Source: Acidobacteriota bacterium (GTDB lineage: Bacteria; Acidobacteriota; Vicinamibacteria; Vicinamibacterales; UBA2999). Taken from it: a DNA stretch of 47,704 nt. Of the stretch, positions 1-7,063 are shown piece by piece. The translations under genes were made by a program, and so were the position numbers. Below the pieces are notes generated by a model, which saw nothing but the letters and a program-made list of their open reading frames with translations, was not told the origin of the DNA and did not search any database. Numbering within the stretch: position 1 is the stretch's first letter; every line of letters begins with the position of its first letter. The stretch spans positions 1-47,704 of the forward strand of contig JADZCN010000083.1 in the NCBI GenBank assembly GCA_020851565.1, read 5' to 3'.

Positions 1-972
1 AACCCGAACACGACGGCGAAGTCCGAGACTTACGCCTGGAACGACATCAACGGTGACCGGCGGTGGCAGCCGGGCGAGCAGGGGAACCGGACGGCCTCGC
101 AGCTCGAGGGGACCATCAGCCTCGACCCGAACATCGAGTCGCCGATCACGCACGAGGTGAGCGGCTGGCTCGAGCGGCAGCTGTCGGACACGATGGGGAT
201 GCGGGCGGGCTTCGTCTACAAGACGCAGGACAACCTGATCCAGACCTACGTGCCGGGCCGGAGCGTCCTGAACGGCGCCTACAGCGTGCCGTTCAACTTC
301 ACCGACATCGGCCTGGACGGCACTCGCAACACGGCCGACGACAGTGTCATCACGCTCTACGGCATGCCGGCGAGCCAGTCGGCGAACTTCCCGCTGGGCT
401 CGGTGGTGATGAACGTGCCGCGTGCCGAGGATTTCAAGACGTTCGAGATCTCGGCGAACCGCCGCTACAGCAACAAGTGGTCGGGCCAGCTGGCCTTCAG
501 CCATACCTGGCTGAACGACTACCCGGCGAGCAACTTCCCGACGAACCCGAACCAGCCCGGGCGCCTGAAGAGGACGACGTGGCAGTTCAAGGCGACGGGC
601 AGCTACGACCTGCCCTACGGCATCCGCATCTCGCCGGTGCTGCGCCACCAGTCGGGTGAGAACTACGCCCGCGAGATCAGCGTGCCGGCGAGCGCCGCGA
701 CGGCGTTCGGCCTCGTGCTGCCGGCCTCGACCTACTACGCCGACAACCCGTCGGACAACCGCCAGGACAACATCTGGGTGTTCGACGTGCGCCTGGAGAA
801 GACGGTGGAGATCGCGGCGCGCGCGCGCATCCGCGGCTTCCTCGACTTCTTCAACATCACCAACAGCAGCGCCGCGGAGACCATCACGCGGACGACAGGC
901 GCCAACTTCCAGCGGCCGGCCGCCATCCTGGCGCCGCGGACCGCGCGGATCGGGGTGCGCTTCCTCTGGTGA
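1..972 (+). CDS. TonB-dependent receptor, Oar-like, C-terminal part (5' partial)
   Basis: The frame is open from the first base of the window, so the start lies upstream; 323 codons plus the stop are visible. The protein shows alternating aromatic/polar outer-membrane beta-strand patterns and ends in RIGVRFLW, an aromatic-terminated beta signal typical of beta-barrel proteins recognised by the BAM complex. Segments such as GFLDFFNITNSS and an AFSHTW-type strand resemble the barrel ends of large acidobacterial Oar/carboxypeptidase-regulatory TonB receptors. The likely role is uptake of a large substrate such as a glycan, peptide or siderophore across the outer membrane; the substrate cannot be inferred from this part. 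The stop codon is embedded in the first GCAGAT repeat tract. Confidence 0.85.
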   Translation, partial: NPNTTAKSETYAWNDINGDRRWQPGEQGNRTASQLEGTISLDPNIESPITHEVSGWLERQLSDTMGMRAGFVYKTQDNLIQTYVPGRSVLNGAYSVPFNFTDIGLDGTRNTADDSVITLYGMPASQSANFPLGSVVMNVPRAEDFKTFEISANRRYSNKWSGQLAFSHTWLNDYPASNFPTNPNQPGRLKRTTWQFKATGSYDLPYGIRISPVLRHQSGENYAREISVPASAATAFGLVLPASTYYADNPSDNRQDNIWVFDVRLEKTVEIAARARIRGFLDFFNITNSSAAETITRTTGANFQRPAAILAPRTARIGVRFLW

Positions 973-1017
973 CGCAGATGGGACGCAGATGGCGCAGATG
1001 ACGCAGATGCGCAGATA
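971..1017. repeat. GCAGAT tandem tract at a gene end
   Basis: Five degenerate copies of a 9-10 bp unit of the form acGCAGATg begin inside the stop codon of the TonB receptor gene. The same unit recurs at 5064-5117 and 21941-22005, each time starting at or inside the stop codon of a + strand gene. No coding role is visible. Confidence 0.8.
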
Positions 1018-1046
1018 GAGCAGGGAGGGCTGTCGAACTGAGACGC

Positions 1047-1372
1047 GCTTGCTGAAGGACGGGTCGCCGGCCGGCAGACCGTTGGAGGCCAGCCGATTCG
1101 TGATCCGACACACCGTTCGCTGGCTGAGACAGGGCCTCTGTTTGAGCCCGGGCGAAGTCGGGGCGAGTTGGCCCAAGCGCTTGTCGCGCCAGCGGACGGT
1201 GTGACCGGCTGGCCGACCGGTCTGCGGGTCGGCGGGCTGTCCTTCAGCAAGCCCAACGCGTTTGACCGGCCGACCGACCGGTCTGGCGGGCGACGGGTCG
1301 TTCTTCAGCAAGCTCACGTGCTGAGGGGCTGGCCGACCGGTCTGCGGGTCGGCGGGCTGTCCTTCAGCAAGC
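1047..1372. repeat. Four-copy 46-bp interspersed repeat cluster, first copy inverted
   Basis: Copies lie at 1047-1094 (inverted), 1207-1252, 1268-1313 and 1327-1372. The copies at 1207 and 1327 are identical over 46 bp and exactly 120 bp apart; the other two are diverged. Each ends (or begins, when inverted) with GTCCTTCAGCAAGC or a close variant. Each contains a short hairpin, ccgacc pairing with ggtcgg around a GC-rich loop. The tract fills most of the 554-bp gap between the TonB receptor and the histidine kinase; no credible protein gene lies in it. It could be a REP-like element or part of a structured transcript ending at the terminator at 1457. Confidence 0.75.
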
Positions 1373-1456
1373 GGCCGCAAAGATTGGGCGCACGGGCCTC
1401 AGCCGGGCTGAGGGCTCACCGCGCCCAGCACGCTGGCTCCTGTGGGGGAGTCATTT

Positions 1457-1494
1457 CGCGGGAGGCACGCCACGACGTCCTCCCGCGTTTTTTT
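1457..1494 (+). terminator. Rho-independent terminator
   Basis: A perfect 9-bp stem (cgcgggagg at 1457-1465 pairing with cctcccgcg at 1479-1487) with a 13-nt loop is followed directly by seven T residues on the + strand. It lies 485 bp after the TonB receptor stop and 33 bp before the histidine kinase start, so it ends either the receptor transcript or a separate RNA crossing the 46-bp repeats. It also insulates the two-component operon. Confidence 0.85.
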
Positions 1495-1526
1495 GTCCCA
1501 GGGGAACGGAGAGCCTCGGCAGTAAG

Positions 1527-2978
1527 ATGAACCGCATGCGGCGAGATCCGCTGGAGCGCCTCACCATCCGCGCCGCCCTCGTCCTGGGCTTCGGCCTCGT
1601 CGTGGGACTGTGGGTGTTCACCGGCTACGCGTTCACGAACCGGATGACCGACACCGAGCGGCGGACGTCCGACGTCACGCGCCGCTACCTGCAGGCGCAG
1701 GATGCGCTCTCCGCCGTCCGCCTGCAGCTCAACGTCAGCTCGATTGCGCTGCGGGACGCCCTGCTGGACCCCAATCCGGCCAACGAGGCGCGGCACCTGA
1801 AGCGGCTGGAAGACAGCTACGCGACCATCAACAAGGCGCTGGACGAGTACCAGCCCGTCCTGGACACGCGAGCCGAGCCGGTGGAGATGGACCGCCTGCG
1901 CACGCAGATCGCCGATCTGCGGAAGGTGACCCTCGAGGTGCTGTCGGCCTACCACGCCGACCGCTCGGCACCGGCCGCGCGGCTGCTCGAGGAGTGGATC
2001 ACGCCGCGTCGCTCGGCCGCCATTGCCGTGTCGGACGAGATCCGCGCGCTCAACCGGCGCGCCCTCGTCCAGCACCAGGTCGCGACGGCCGAGATTCATC
2101 GCGCGGAAGAGCAGCTGTGGTGGCAGCGCCTCGGCATGGCGCTGGCCGGGACCATCGGGATTGCCTTCCTCGCCGTCCTCTATGCGGGCCGCCTCGAGGA
2201 CCGGCTGCGGCGCGAGCACGACAAGGACGCGCAGCACACGCGGGACCTGCAGCGCCTCTCGGCGCGCCTGGTCGCGGCACAGGAAGAAGAACGCAGGAAC
2301 ATCGCGCGCGAGCTGCACGACGAAGTGGGCCAGGTCCTGACCGCCATCAAGGTGGATCTGCAGATGGCCCAACGTTCGCTCGACGCGCAGGGCCAGGACA
2401 CGCAGGTGCTGTCGGACCTGCAGCAGATGACCGACGGCGCTCTCGGAAGCGTCCGCAACCTCTCGCACCTCCTTCGCCCGACGATGCTGGACGACCTGGG
2501 GCTGGGCGCGGCCATCGACTGGCAGCTCCGCAGCCTGGCGCGGCGCCACCACGTGGCCGTCGAACTCCTGCAGGAAGGCATGACCGAGCGCCTCGACCCC
2601 GACACCGAGGTTGCCGCCTTCCGCATCGTCCAGGAGGCGCTCACAAACGTCGCCCGCCATGCGCACGCCACACGGTGCACGGTGCGGTTGTCGCACGCGG
2701 GCGACCGCGTGGTGATCACGGTCGAGGACGATGGTCGCGGTTTCGATCCGGCCGGCGTGGAGCGTCGGGGCGAGCGGCGGGGACTCGGGCTGATTGGCCT
2801 GCGCGAGCGCGTGGCCGAGCGTGAGGGCACGCTGTCCATCGAGAGCGCGCCCGGGCAGGGCACGCGCGTCGTGGTGGAGCTGCCGGTTCGGGACTCCGCC
2901 CCACAGGCGCAGATGGAGGAGCCGGACGCGCAGCCAATGGGCGTCACCCTTGCCTCCCCGAAGGTATCGCATGGGTGA
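1527..2978 (+). CDS. NarL-family sensor histidine kinase
   Basis: This is a 483-residue membrane sensor kinase. Two transmembrane helices (about residues 14-36 and 199-221) flank a roughly 160-residue, mostly helical extracytoplasmic sensor region. The HisKA_3 dimerisation/phosphoacceptor segment has RELHDE with His264 preceded by QEEERRNIA. The HATPase domain has an N box (QEALTNVARHAH, Asn374), a G1 box (DDGRGFD, about 401-407) and a G2-like GLGLIGLRERV. Autophosphorylation on His264 and transfer to the downstream regulator are expected. The gene overlaps the regulator gene by 8 bp, so they are co-translated. ATG at 1527 is used, but ATG at 1536 is an alternative: a TAAGAT box at 1523-1528 would place a transcription start about there. 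The signal sensed is unknown. Confidence 0.93.
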   Translation: MNRMRRDPLERLTIRAALVLGFGLVVGLWVFTGYAFTNRMTDTERRTSDVTRRYLQAQDALSAVRLQLNVSSIALRDALLDPNPANEARHLKRLEDSYATINKALDEYQPVLDTRAEPVEMDRLRTQIADLRKVTLEVLSAYHADRSAPAARLLEEWITPRRSAAIAVSDEIRALNRRALVQHQVATAEIHRAEEQLWWQRLGMALAGTIGIAFLAVLYAGRLEDRLRREHDKDAQHTRDLQRLSARLVAAQEEERRNIARELHDEVGQVLTAIKVDLQMAQRSLDAQGQDTQVLSDLQQMTDGALGSVRNLSHLLRPTMLDDLGLGAAIDWQLRSLARRHHVAVELLQEGMTERLDPDTEVAAFRIVQEALTNVARHAHATRCTVRLSHAGDRVVITVEDDGRGFDPAGVERRGERRGLGLIGLRERVAEREGTLSIESAPGQGTRVVVELPVRDSAPQAQMEEPDAQPMGVTLASPKVSHG

Positions 2979-3624
2979 CAAGCTGCGCCTGATGCTGGGA
3001 GACGATCACACCCTCGTCCGCCACGGCCTTCGCAAGATCCTGGAGGAGCGGCCCGACTGGGAGATCGTCGGCGAGGCCGACGATGGGCGGAGCGCGGTGA
3101 AGAAGGCGCTGGCGCTGCAGCCGGATGTGGCCATCCTCGACATCGGCATGCCGCTCCTGAACGGCATCGACGCGACGCGCCAGATCGTCCACAAGTCGCC
3201 CGGCACGAAGGTGCTGATCCTCAGCATGCACTCGGACGAGACCTACGTCACGCGCGCGCTGAATGCGGGCGCCACGGGCTACCTGCTGAAAGACTCCGCG
3301 GGGAAGGATCTCATCAAAGCGGTGACGGCGGTGTCGCAGGGCGAGGCGTTCTTCAGCCCCGCCGTCTCGCGGCTGATGCTGGACGACTACATGCGACGGG
3401 CGGCCGCCGGCGGCCTCACGGACCGCTACGACACGCTCTCCGATCGCGAGCGCGAGATCTTCCAGCTGGTGGCGGAAGGGCGCAGCAACAAGGAGGTGGC
3501 CGAACTGCTCGGCATCAGCCCCGCGACCGTGGAGACGCATCGCGCGCGCATCCTGCAGAAGCTGGACATCCACAACACCGCGGAGCTGGTGCTGTACGCC
3601 GTCAGGAGGGGAGTGATCTCCTGA
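2971..3624 (+). CDS. NarL/FixJ-family response regulator
   Basis: A 217-residue two-domain regulator. The receiver domain has the acidic pair Asp11/Asp12, phosphoacceptor Asp57 in AILDIGMP, Ser85 and Lys107 (YLLKDS). It is followed by a LuxR-type helix-turn-helix: LSDREREIFQLVAEGRSN, then EVAELLGISPATVETHRARI. The start ATG lies inside the 3' end of the kinase gene (8-bp overlap), giving tight coupling. As the cognate partner of the preceding kinase it should bind DNA as a phosphorylated dimer; no target site is evident nearby. Confidence 0.95.
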   Translation: MGDKLRLMLGDDHTLVRHGLRKILEERPDWEIVGEADDGRSAVKKALALQPDVAILDIGMPLLNGIDATRQIVHKSPGTKVLILSMHSDETYVTRALNAGATGYLLKDSAGKDLIKAVTAVSQGEAFFSPAVSRLMLDDYMRRAAAGGLTDRYDTLSDREREIFQLVAEGRSNKEVAELLGISPATVETHRARILQKLDIHNTAELVLYAVRRGVIS

Positions 3625-3629
3625 CGATG

Positions 3630-3712
3630 ACGGGAGGGACTGACGCTCGTCGGGAGGAGCTTTCGCGCGTCGGGAGGGACTCACGGGCGTCGGGAGTTCG
3701 GGAGTCGGAAGG
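3630..3712. repeat. CGTCGGGAGGGA tandem tract
   Basis: Four to five degenerate copies of a roughly 20-bp unit built on CGTCGGGAGGGAC lie just after the response regulator stop codon. The same unit forms a second tract at 13552-13680. The tract fills the gap before the FG-GAP gene and ends close to its TAGAAT promoter box. Confidence 0.7.
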
Positions 3713-3717
3713 CGGGC

Positions 3718-3723
3718 TAGAAT
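3718..3723 (+). promoter_or_regulatory. -10 box, probably driving a leaderless GTG gene
   Basis: TAGAAT ends six bases before the GTG start codon at 3730. A transcript starting 6-7 bases downstream of the box would begin at the start codon itself. There is no Shine-Dalgarno sequence between them, and the in-frame TAG at 3718-3720 rules out a longer upstream start. Confidence 0.5.
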
Positions 3724-3729
3724 CGGCGG

Positions 3730-5076
3730 GTGGCGGATAGTCGGTCCGAGATCACGCGCATCTTCCTCCTTGTCGCGGTCACCGTGGTTGTCGTGGTGGC
3801 CGTCTTCCTCATCCAGGCCAGGCGCTCGGGGCTCACGGTTCGCGAGATGTTCAGCGGGCCCCCGCCGACCATCACCGAGACCATCGAGGCCAGCCGGGCG
3901 ACGGCTCGCGTCGGGGAGCGCATCGATTTCCTGACGCCCCGCCCGGTGGGGGCCGCGGTCGGGCCGGACGACCGGCCCATGGTGGCGCACGTGAGCATCG
4001 CGGACCTGGACCGCGACGGGCTCAACGACATCCTGGTGGCCGACGCCGCCGCCAACCGCATCACGTGGGTCCGGCAGTCGCCCGCGGGCACGTTCACCGA
4101 GATCACGATTGGCGAGGTTGCCGGGCCGGCGCACACGCAGGCCGTGGACCTCGATCGCGACGGCGATCTCGACGTGGCCGTCGCCAGCCTCGGCGTGCTC
4201 TTCCCCAACAACGCGAAGATCGGCTCCGTCATCGTCCTCGAGAACGACGGGCGGCAGGGGTTCACGAAGCGCGTGCTCGCGGAGCAGATCGCCCGCGTCT
4301 CGGACGTGCGGGCGGGCGACCTCGACGGCGATGGCGACCTCGACCTCGCGGTCGCGCAGTTCGGGTACGACCAGGGCGAGACACGGTGGATGGAGAACCT
4401 GGGCGGCTGGAAGTTCGAGAGCCACATCCTCCAGAGCCTGTCCGGCCCGATCAACGCCGAGATCGCCGACGTCGACGGCGATCAGGATCTCGACATCGTC
4501 TCGCTGGTGAGCCAGGAGTGGGAGGAGATCTACGTGTTCGTGAACGATGGCCGCGGGAGCTTCACGTCGAATCGGATCTTCGGCGCGAGCAACGAGGACT
4601 TCGGTTCCAGCTGGATCACGGTCGTGGACCTGGATCGCGACGGGGACGCGGACGTGCTCTACAGCAACGGGGACGCGTTCGACTACGCGCCACCGACAGG
4701 GCGGAACTGGAACGGGCTGCAGTGGCTGGAGAACCGCAGCAACGTGGAGTTCCGGTATCACCGGATTGGAGATTTCTCCGGTGCGTCGAGCCCGCAGGCC
4801 GCCGACATGGACGGCGACGGCGACATCGATGTCGTGGTGGTGAGCGCGTACAACAACTGGGAACGGCCCGACGCGTGGAGCCTGGCGATGTTCGAAAACG
4901 ATGGGCAGATGGGATTCACGCTGAGGCCGATTGCGACGACGCCGACGCACCTGATCACGCTGGCCGTCGGGGATCTGGACGGAGATGGGCGGCCCGATCT
5001 CGCCACGGGAGGGATGCACATGAGCTACCCGTTCGACAGGATGTCCAAAGTGATGACGTGGATGGGCCGCAGATAG
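3730..5076 (+). CDS. Membrane-anchored FG-GAP/VCBS beta-propeller protein
   Basis: This 448-residue protein has an N-terminal signal-anchor helix (about residues 9-30) and then a beta-propeller of FG-GAP/VCBS repeats. Seven Asp-rich Ca2+-binding loops are visible, including DLDRDGLNDI, DLDRDGDLDV, DLDGDGDLDL, DMDGDGDIDV and DLDGDGRPDL. Such repeats give an extracytoplasmic, calcium-stabilised scaffold or adhesin-like protein; no enzyme active site is evident. The GTG at 3730 is used because an in-frame stop lies four codons upstream. The last codons and the stop are formed by a GCAGAT repeat tract. It is followed 133 bp later by the TPR gene, a pairing that suggests a shared envelope role. 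Confidence 0.85.
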   Translation: MADSRSEITRIFLLVAVTVVVVVAVFLIQARRSGLTVREMFSGPPPTITETIEASRATARVGERIDFLTPRPVGAAVGPDDRPMVAHVSIADLDRDGLNDILVADAAANRITWVRQSPAGTFTEITIGEVAGPAHTQAVDLDRDGDLDVAVASLGVLFPNNAKIGSVIVLENDGRQGFTKRVLAEQIARVSDVRAGDLDGDGDLDLAVAQFGYDQGETRWMENLGGWKFESHILQSLSGPINAEIADVDGDQDLDIVSLVSQEWEEIYVFVNDGRGSFTSNRIFGASNEDFGSSWITVVDLDRDGDADVLYSNGDAFDYAPPTGRNWNGLQWLENRSNVEFRYHRIGDFSGASSPQAADMDGDGDIDVVVVSAYNNWERPDAWSLAMFENDGQMGFTLRPIATTPTHLITLAVGDLDGDGRPDLATGGMHMSYPFDRMSKVMTWMGRR

Positions 5077-5117
5077 GCCGCAGATAGGCCGCAGATAACG
5101 CAGATGACGCAGATAGG
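5064..5117. repeat. GCAGAT tandem tract at the FG-GAP gene end
   Basis: Three perfect 11-bp units (ggccgcagata), then two diverged acgcagat units. The tract begins inside the last codons of the FG-GAP gene and supplies its stop codon. Same family as 971-1017 and 21941-22005. Confidence 0.8.
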
Positions 5118-5209
5118 CGGGGCAAGGGCAAAAAGGCAGAGTCCCGACCGGATAGCAGAGGCAAACAGACAAGCACACAGCAAAGAGGACCAGCGGACGA
5201 CGCACGGGT

Positions 5210-6895
5210 ATGGCGAAGAAGCGGCGCGGTGAGGCGCGCGTAGACGGGCCGGTGGTGTTCACCGGAACCGAACCCACAGGCCGGCCAGCAAGCACCACCG
5301 AGTCCGCGTCCCAGGGGCAGGATGGTGGCGGGCGATGGCTGCCGCCGTGGCTGGCGGTCGTCCTCGTTGCGGTCGTGGCCGGGGCGGCGTGGTGGGCTGC
5401 AGGGGCGCTGGCGCGGCGGGCGCAGGGAGGTGTCCTGCCGCCGATGGCCGATCTCTCGGCACTGCCCGAACCCGCGGCGGCGCAGGTGCGCGAGGCCGAC
5501 ACCGGGGCGCGCGCGAATCCGCGATCGGCGGACGTCGTGGGTGCGCTGGGGATGGCGTATCACGCCAGCCTGATGACCGAGCGCGCGGTGGAGACTTACG
5601 CGTTAGCCGAGCGGCTGGACCCGGCGTCGTGGCAGTGGACGTACTACCGGGGGCTCCTGCTGGAGGAGCGTGGCCGGCAGGACGAGGCGCTCGACGCGTT
5701 CAGGCGCGTGACCGCGGCGAATCCCGAGATGGGGATGGCCTGGTTCCGGATCGGCGAGATGGCGTTCAAGGCCGGCCGGCTGGACGAGGCGGAGCAGGCG
5801 TACGGGCGGGCAGGGGCCGCGCCGCCGATGGCGCCGTTCGTGACCGCGGGCGTGGCGGAGCGGAGGGTCGCCCCGTTGACCGCGTATGCGCAGATGGGTG
5901 TCGCGCGCGTCGCTCTCGACCGTGGGAACCGTGACCAGGCGGTGGCGGCGCTCGATGCCGCGATTGCGGCGCATCCGGGGTTCGGACCGGCGCGGACGAT
6001 GCGCGTGCAGCTCGGGGCGGACGCCGGGGCTGAAGCCCCGGCGCTCCGTACGGAACCATCAGCGCTCCGTACGGAGGCGGGTGCGTATGTGCCGCCCTCG
6101 GACCCGCTGCTCGATGCGGTTGTCGCCCAGTCACGGATGCGGGACATGTTGCTGAAACATGCCGCGCTGGCCGGGCGTGGCGGTGACCAGGGATGGCGCG
6201 AGTTCCTGGTACGGCGCGCGCTCGAATTCAATCCGCGGGATCCCAACGTACTGATGGAGATGGCCGCGATGCTGCAGGCGTCGGGCCGGGCGTCCGAGGC
6301 GCTGGACTACCTGCGCCAGCGCGAGCAGGTGGCGCCGGGCGATCACCAGACGCTGGTGGAGCAGGGCCGCGCGCTTGCCGTGCTGGGGCAACTGGAGGAA
6401 GCGGAGGCCGTGCTCAGGCGAGCGGCCCGGGTCCGTGACGCCGCGGCGGAGTACAACCTGGGCGCGGTGCTCGACCGGCGGGGCCGGCTGGCCGAGGCGC
6501 GCACGCACTACGAGCGCGCGCTCGAGATCGATCCGTTCTACGCGCGTGCGATGAACAACCTGGGCGTCTCGCTGGATCGGAACGGGCAGATCGAGGCGGC
6601 TGTCGCGATGCTTCGCCGCGCGACCGAGGCGGCCCCCGAGAACGCCGAGGCCTTCTCGAACCTCGGGAGCGCGCTCATCGGGGCGCGCCGGTTGCCCGAA
6701 GCCATCCGCGCGCTGGAGACGTCCATCGCGCTCGACCCGGATTCACCAGACGCGCACAACAACCTGGGGATCGCGCTGGCCCAGTCCGGCCGCCTCGCCG
6801 ACGCCGCGCGAGAGTGGGACACCGCGCTCGAGATCTATCCGGGCCACGTCAACGCGCGCCGAAATCTGGAGCGCCTTGCGGGCATGCGGAGATGA
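5210..6895 (+). CDS. Membrane-anchored TPR-repeat protein
   Basis: A 561-residue protein with a short basic N-terminus, one transmembrane helix (about residues 43-66) and many tetratricopeptide repeats, for example the regions near residues 120-190 and the cleaner set from about 340 to the end (repeated NLGVSLDRNGQIEAAV-type helices). It probably works as a protein-interaction scaffold on the outer face of the inner membrane. Between the two TPR blocks, roughly residues 270-300, the reading frame runs through an inserted palindromic DNA repeat (6023-6076) that encodes an Ala/Pro/Arg/Thr-rich spacer with two copies of PALRTE/SALRTE. The start is the ATG at 5210; no strong ribosome binding site is seen. 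Confidence 0.82.
   Translation: MAKKRRGEARVDGPVVFTGTEPTGRPASTTESASQGQDGGGRWLPPWLAVVLVAVVAGAAWWAAGALARRAQGGVLPPMADLSALPEPAAAQVREADTGARANPRSADVVGALGMAYHASLMTERAVETYALAERLDPASWQWTYYRGLLLEERGRQDEALDAFRRVTAANPEMGMAWFRIGEMAFKAGRLDEAEQAYGRAGAAPPMAPFVTAGVAERRVAPLTAYAQMGVARVALDRGNRDQAVAALDAAIAAHPGFGPARTMRVQLGADAGAEAPALRTEPSALRTEAGAYVPPSDPLLDAVVAQSRMRDMLLKHAALAGRGGDQGWREFLVRRALEFNPRDPNVLMEMAAMLQASGRASEALDYLRQREQVAPGDHQTLVEQGRALAVLGQLEEAEAVLRRAARVRDAAAEYNLGAVLDRRGRLAEARTHYERALEIDPFYARAMNNLGVSLDRNGQIEAAVAMLRRATEAAPENAEAFSNLGSALIGARRLPEAIRALETSIALDPDSPDAHNNLGIALAQSGRLADAAREWDTALEIYPGHVNARRNLERLAGMRR
6023..6076. repeat. Palindromic repeat inserted in-frame in the TPR gene
   Basis: A 20-bp inverted repeat (gccggggct, GA, agccccggc) at 6023-6042 is followed by two copies of gcgctccgtacgga (6041-6054 and 6063-6076), whose core tccgtacgga is itself a perfect palindrome. 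The element keeps the TPR frame open and sits in a linker between TPR blocks, which looks like a small mobile palindromic repeat tolerated in a coding region. Confidence 0.6.
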
Positions 6896-7063
6896 AAGAA
6901 ACCACGAAGGCACGAAGGAACCACGAAGGAACCACGAAGAACACTTTAGGGATCAGGGGGCAGGGGTCAGGGGTAAGGGGTCAGGACCCAAGTCCCACGC
7001 CCCAGGCCCCAAGACGTCCTTCGTGCGTCCTTCGTGTTCTTCGTGCCTTCGTGGTTCCTTTTC
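6896..7063. repeat. ACGAAG-type inverted repeat between convergent genes
   Basis: Arm 1 (about 6896-6942) has repeated accacgaagg units; arm 2 (about 7016-7063) carries the complement (ccttcgtggtt, gttcttcgtgcc). Between them is a G/C-rich tract with repeated ggggtcagg and its near complement. The arms start at the stop codon of the TPR gene and end at the stop codon of thrA, so the structure could act as a bidirectional terminator. Related tracts lie at 9585-9768 and 27358-27420. Confidence 0.75.

Noticed and set aside
1168..1530. A 120-codon rightward frame across the 46-bp repeats
   Set aside because: Its sequence is just the translated repeat (GLRVGGLSFSK twice) and it crosses the terminator.
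1416..2981. A 521-codon leftward open frame opposite the histidine kinase
   Set aside because: It is antisense to a gene with clear motifs, lacks any recognisable domain and shows the Arg/Ala/His-rich composition of antisense frames in high-GC DNA.
2944..5502. An 852-codon leftward open frame opposite the response regulator and FG-GAP gene
   Set aside because: It crosses two well-supported genes and intergenic repeats; its composition is that of a shadow frame.
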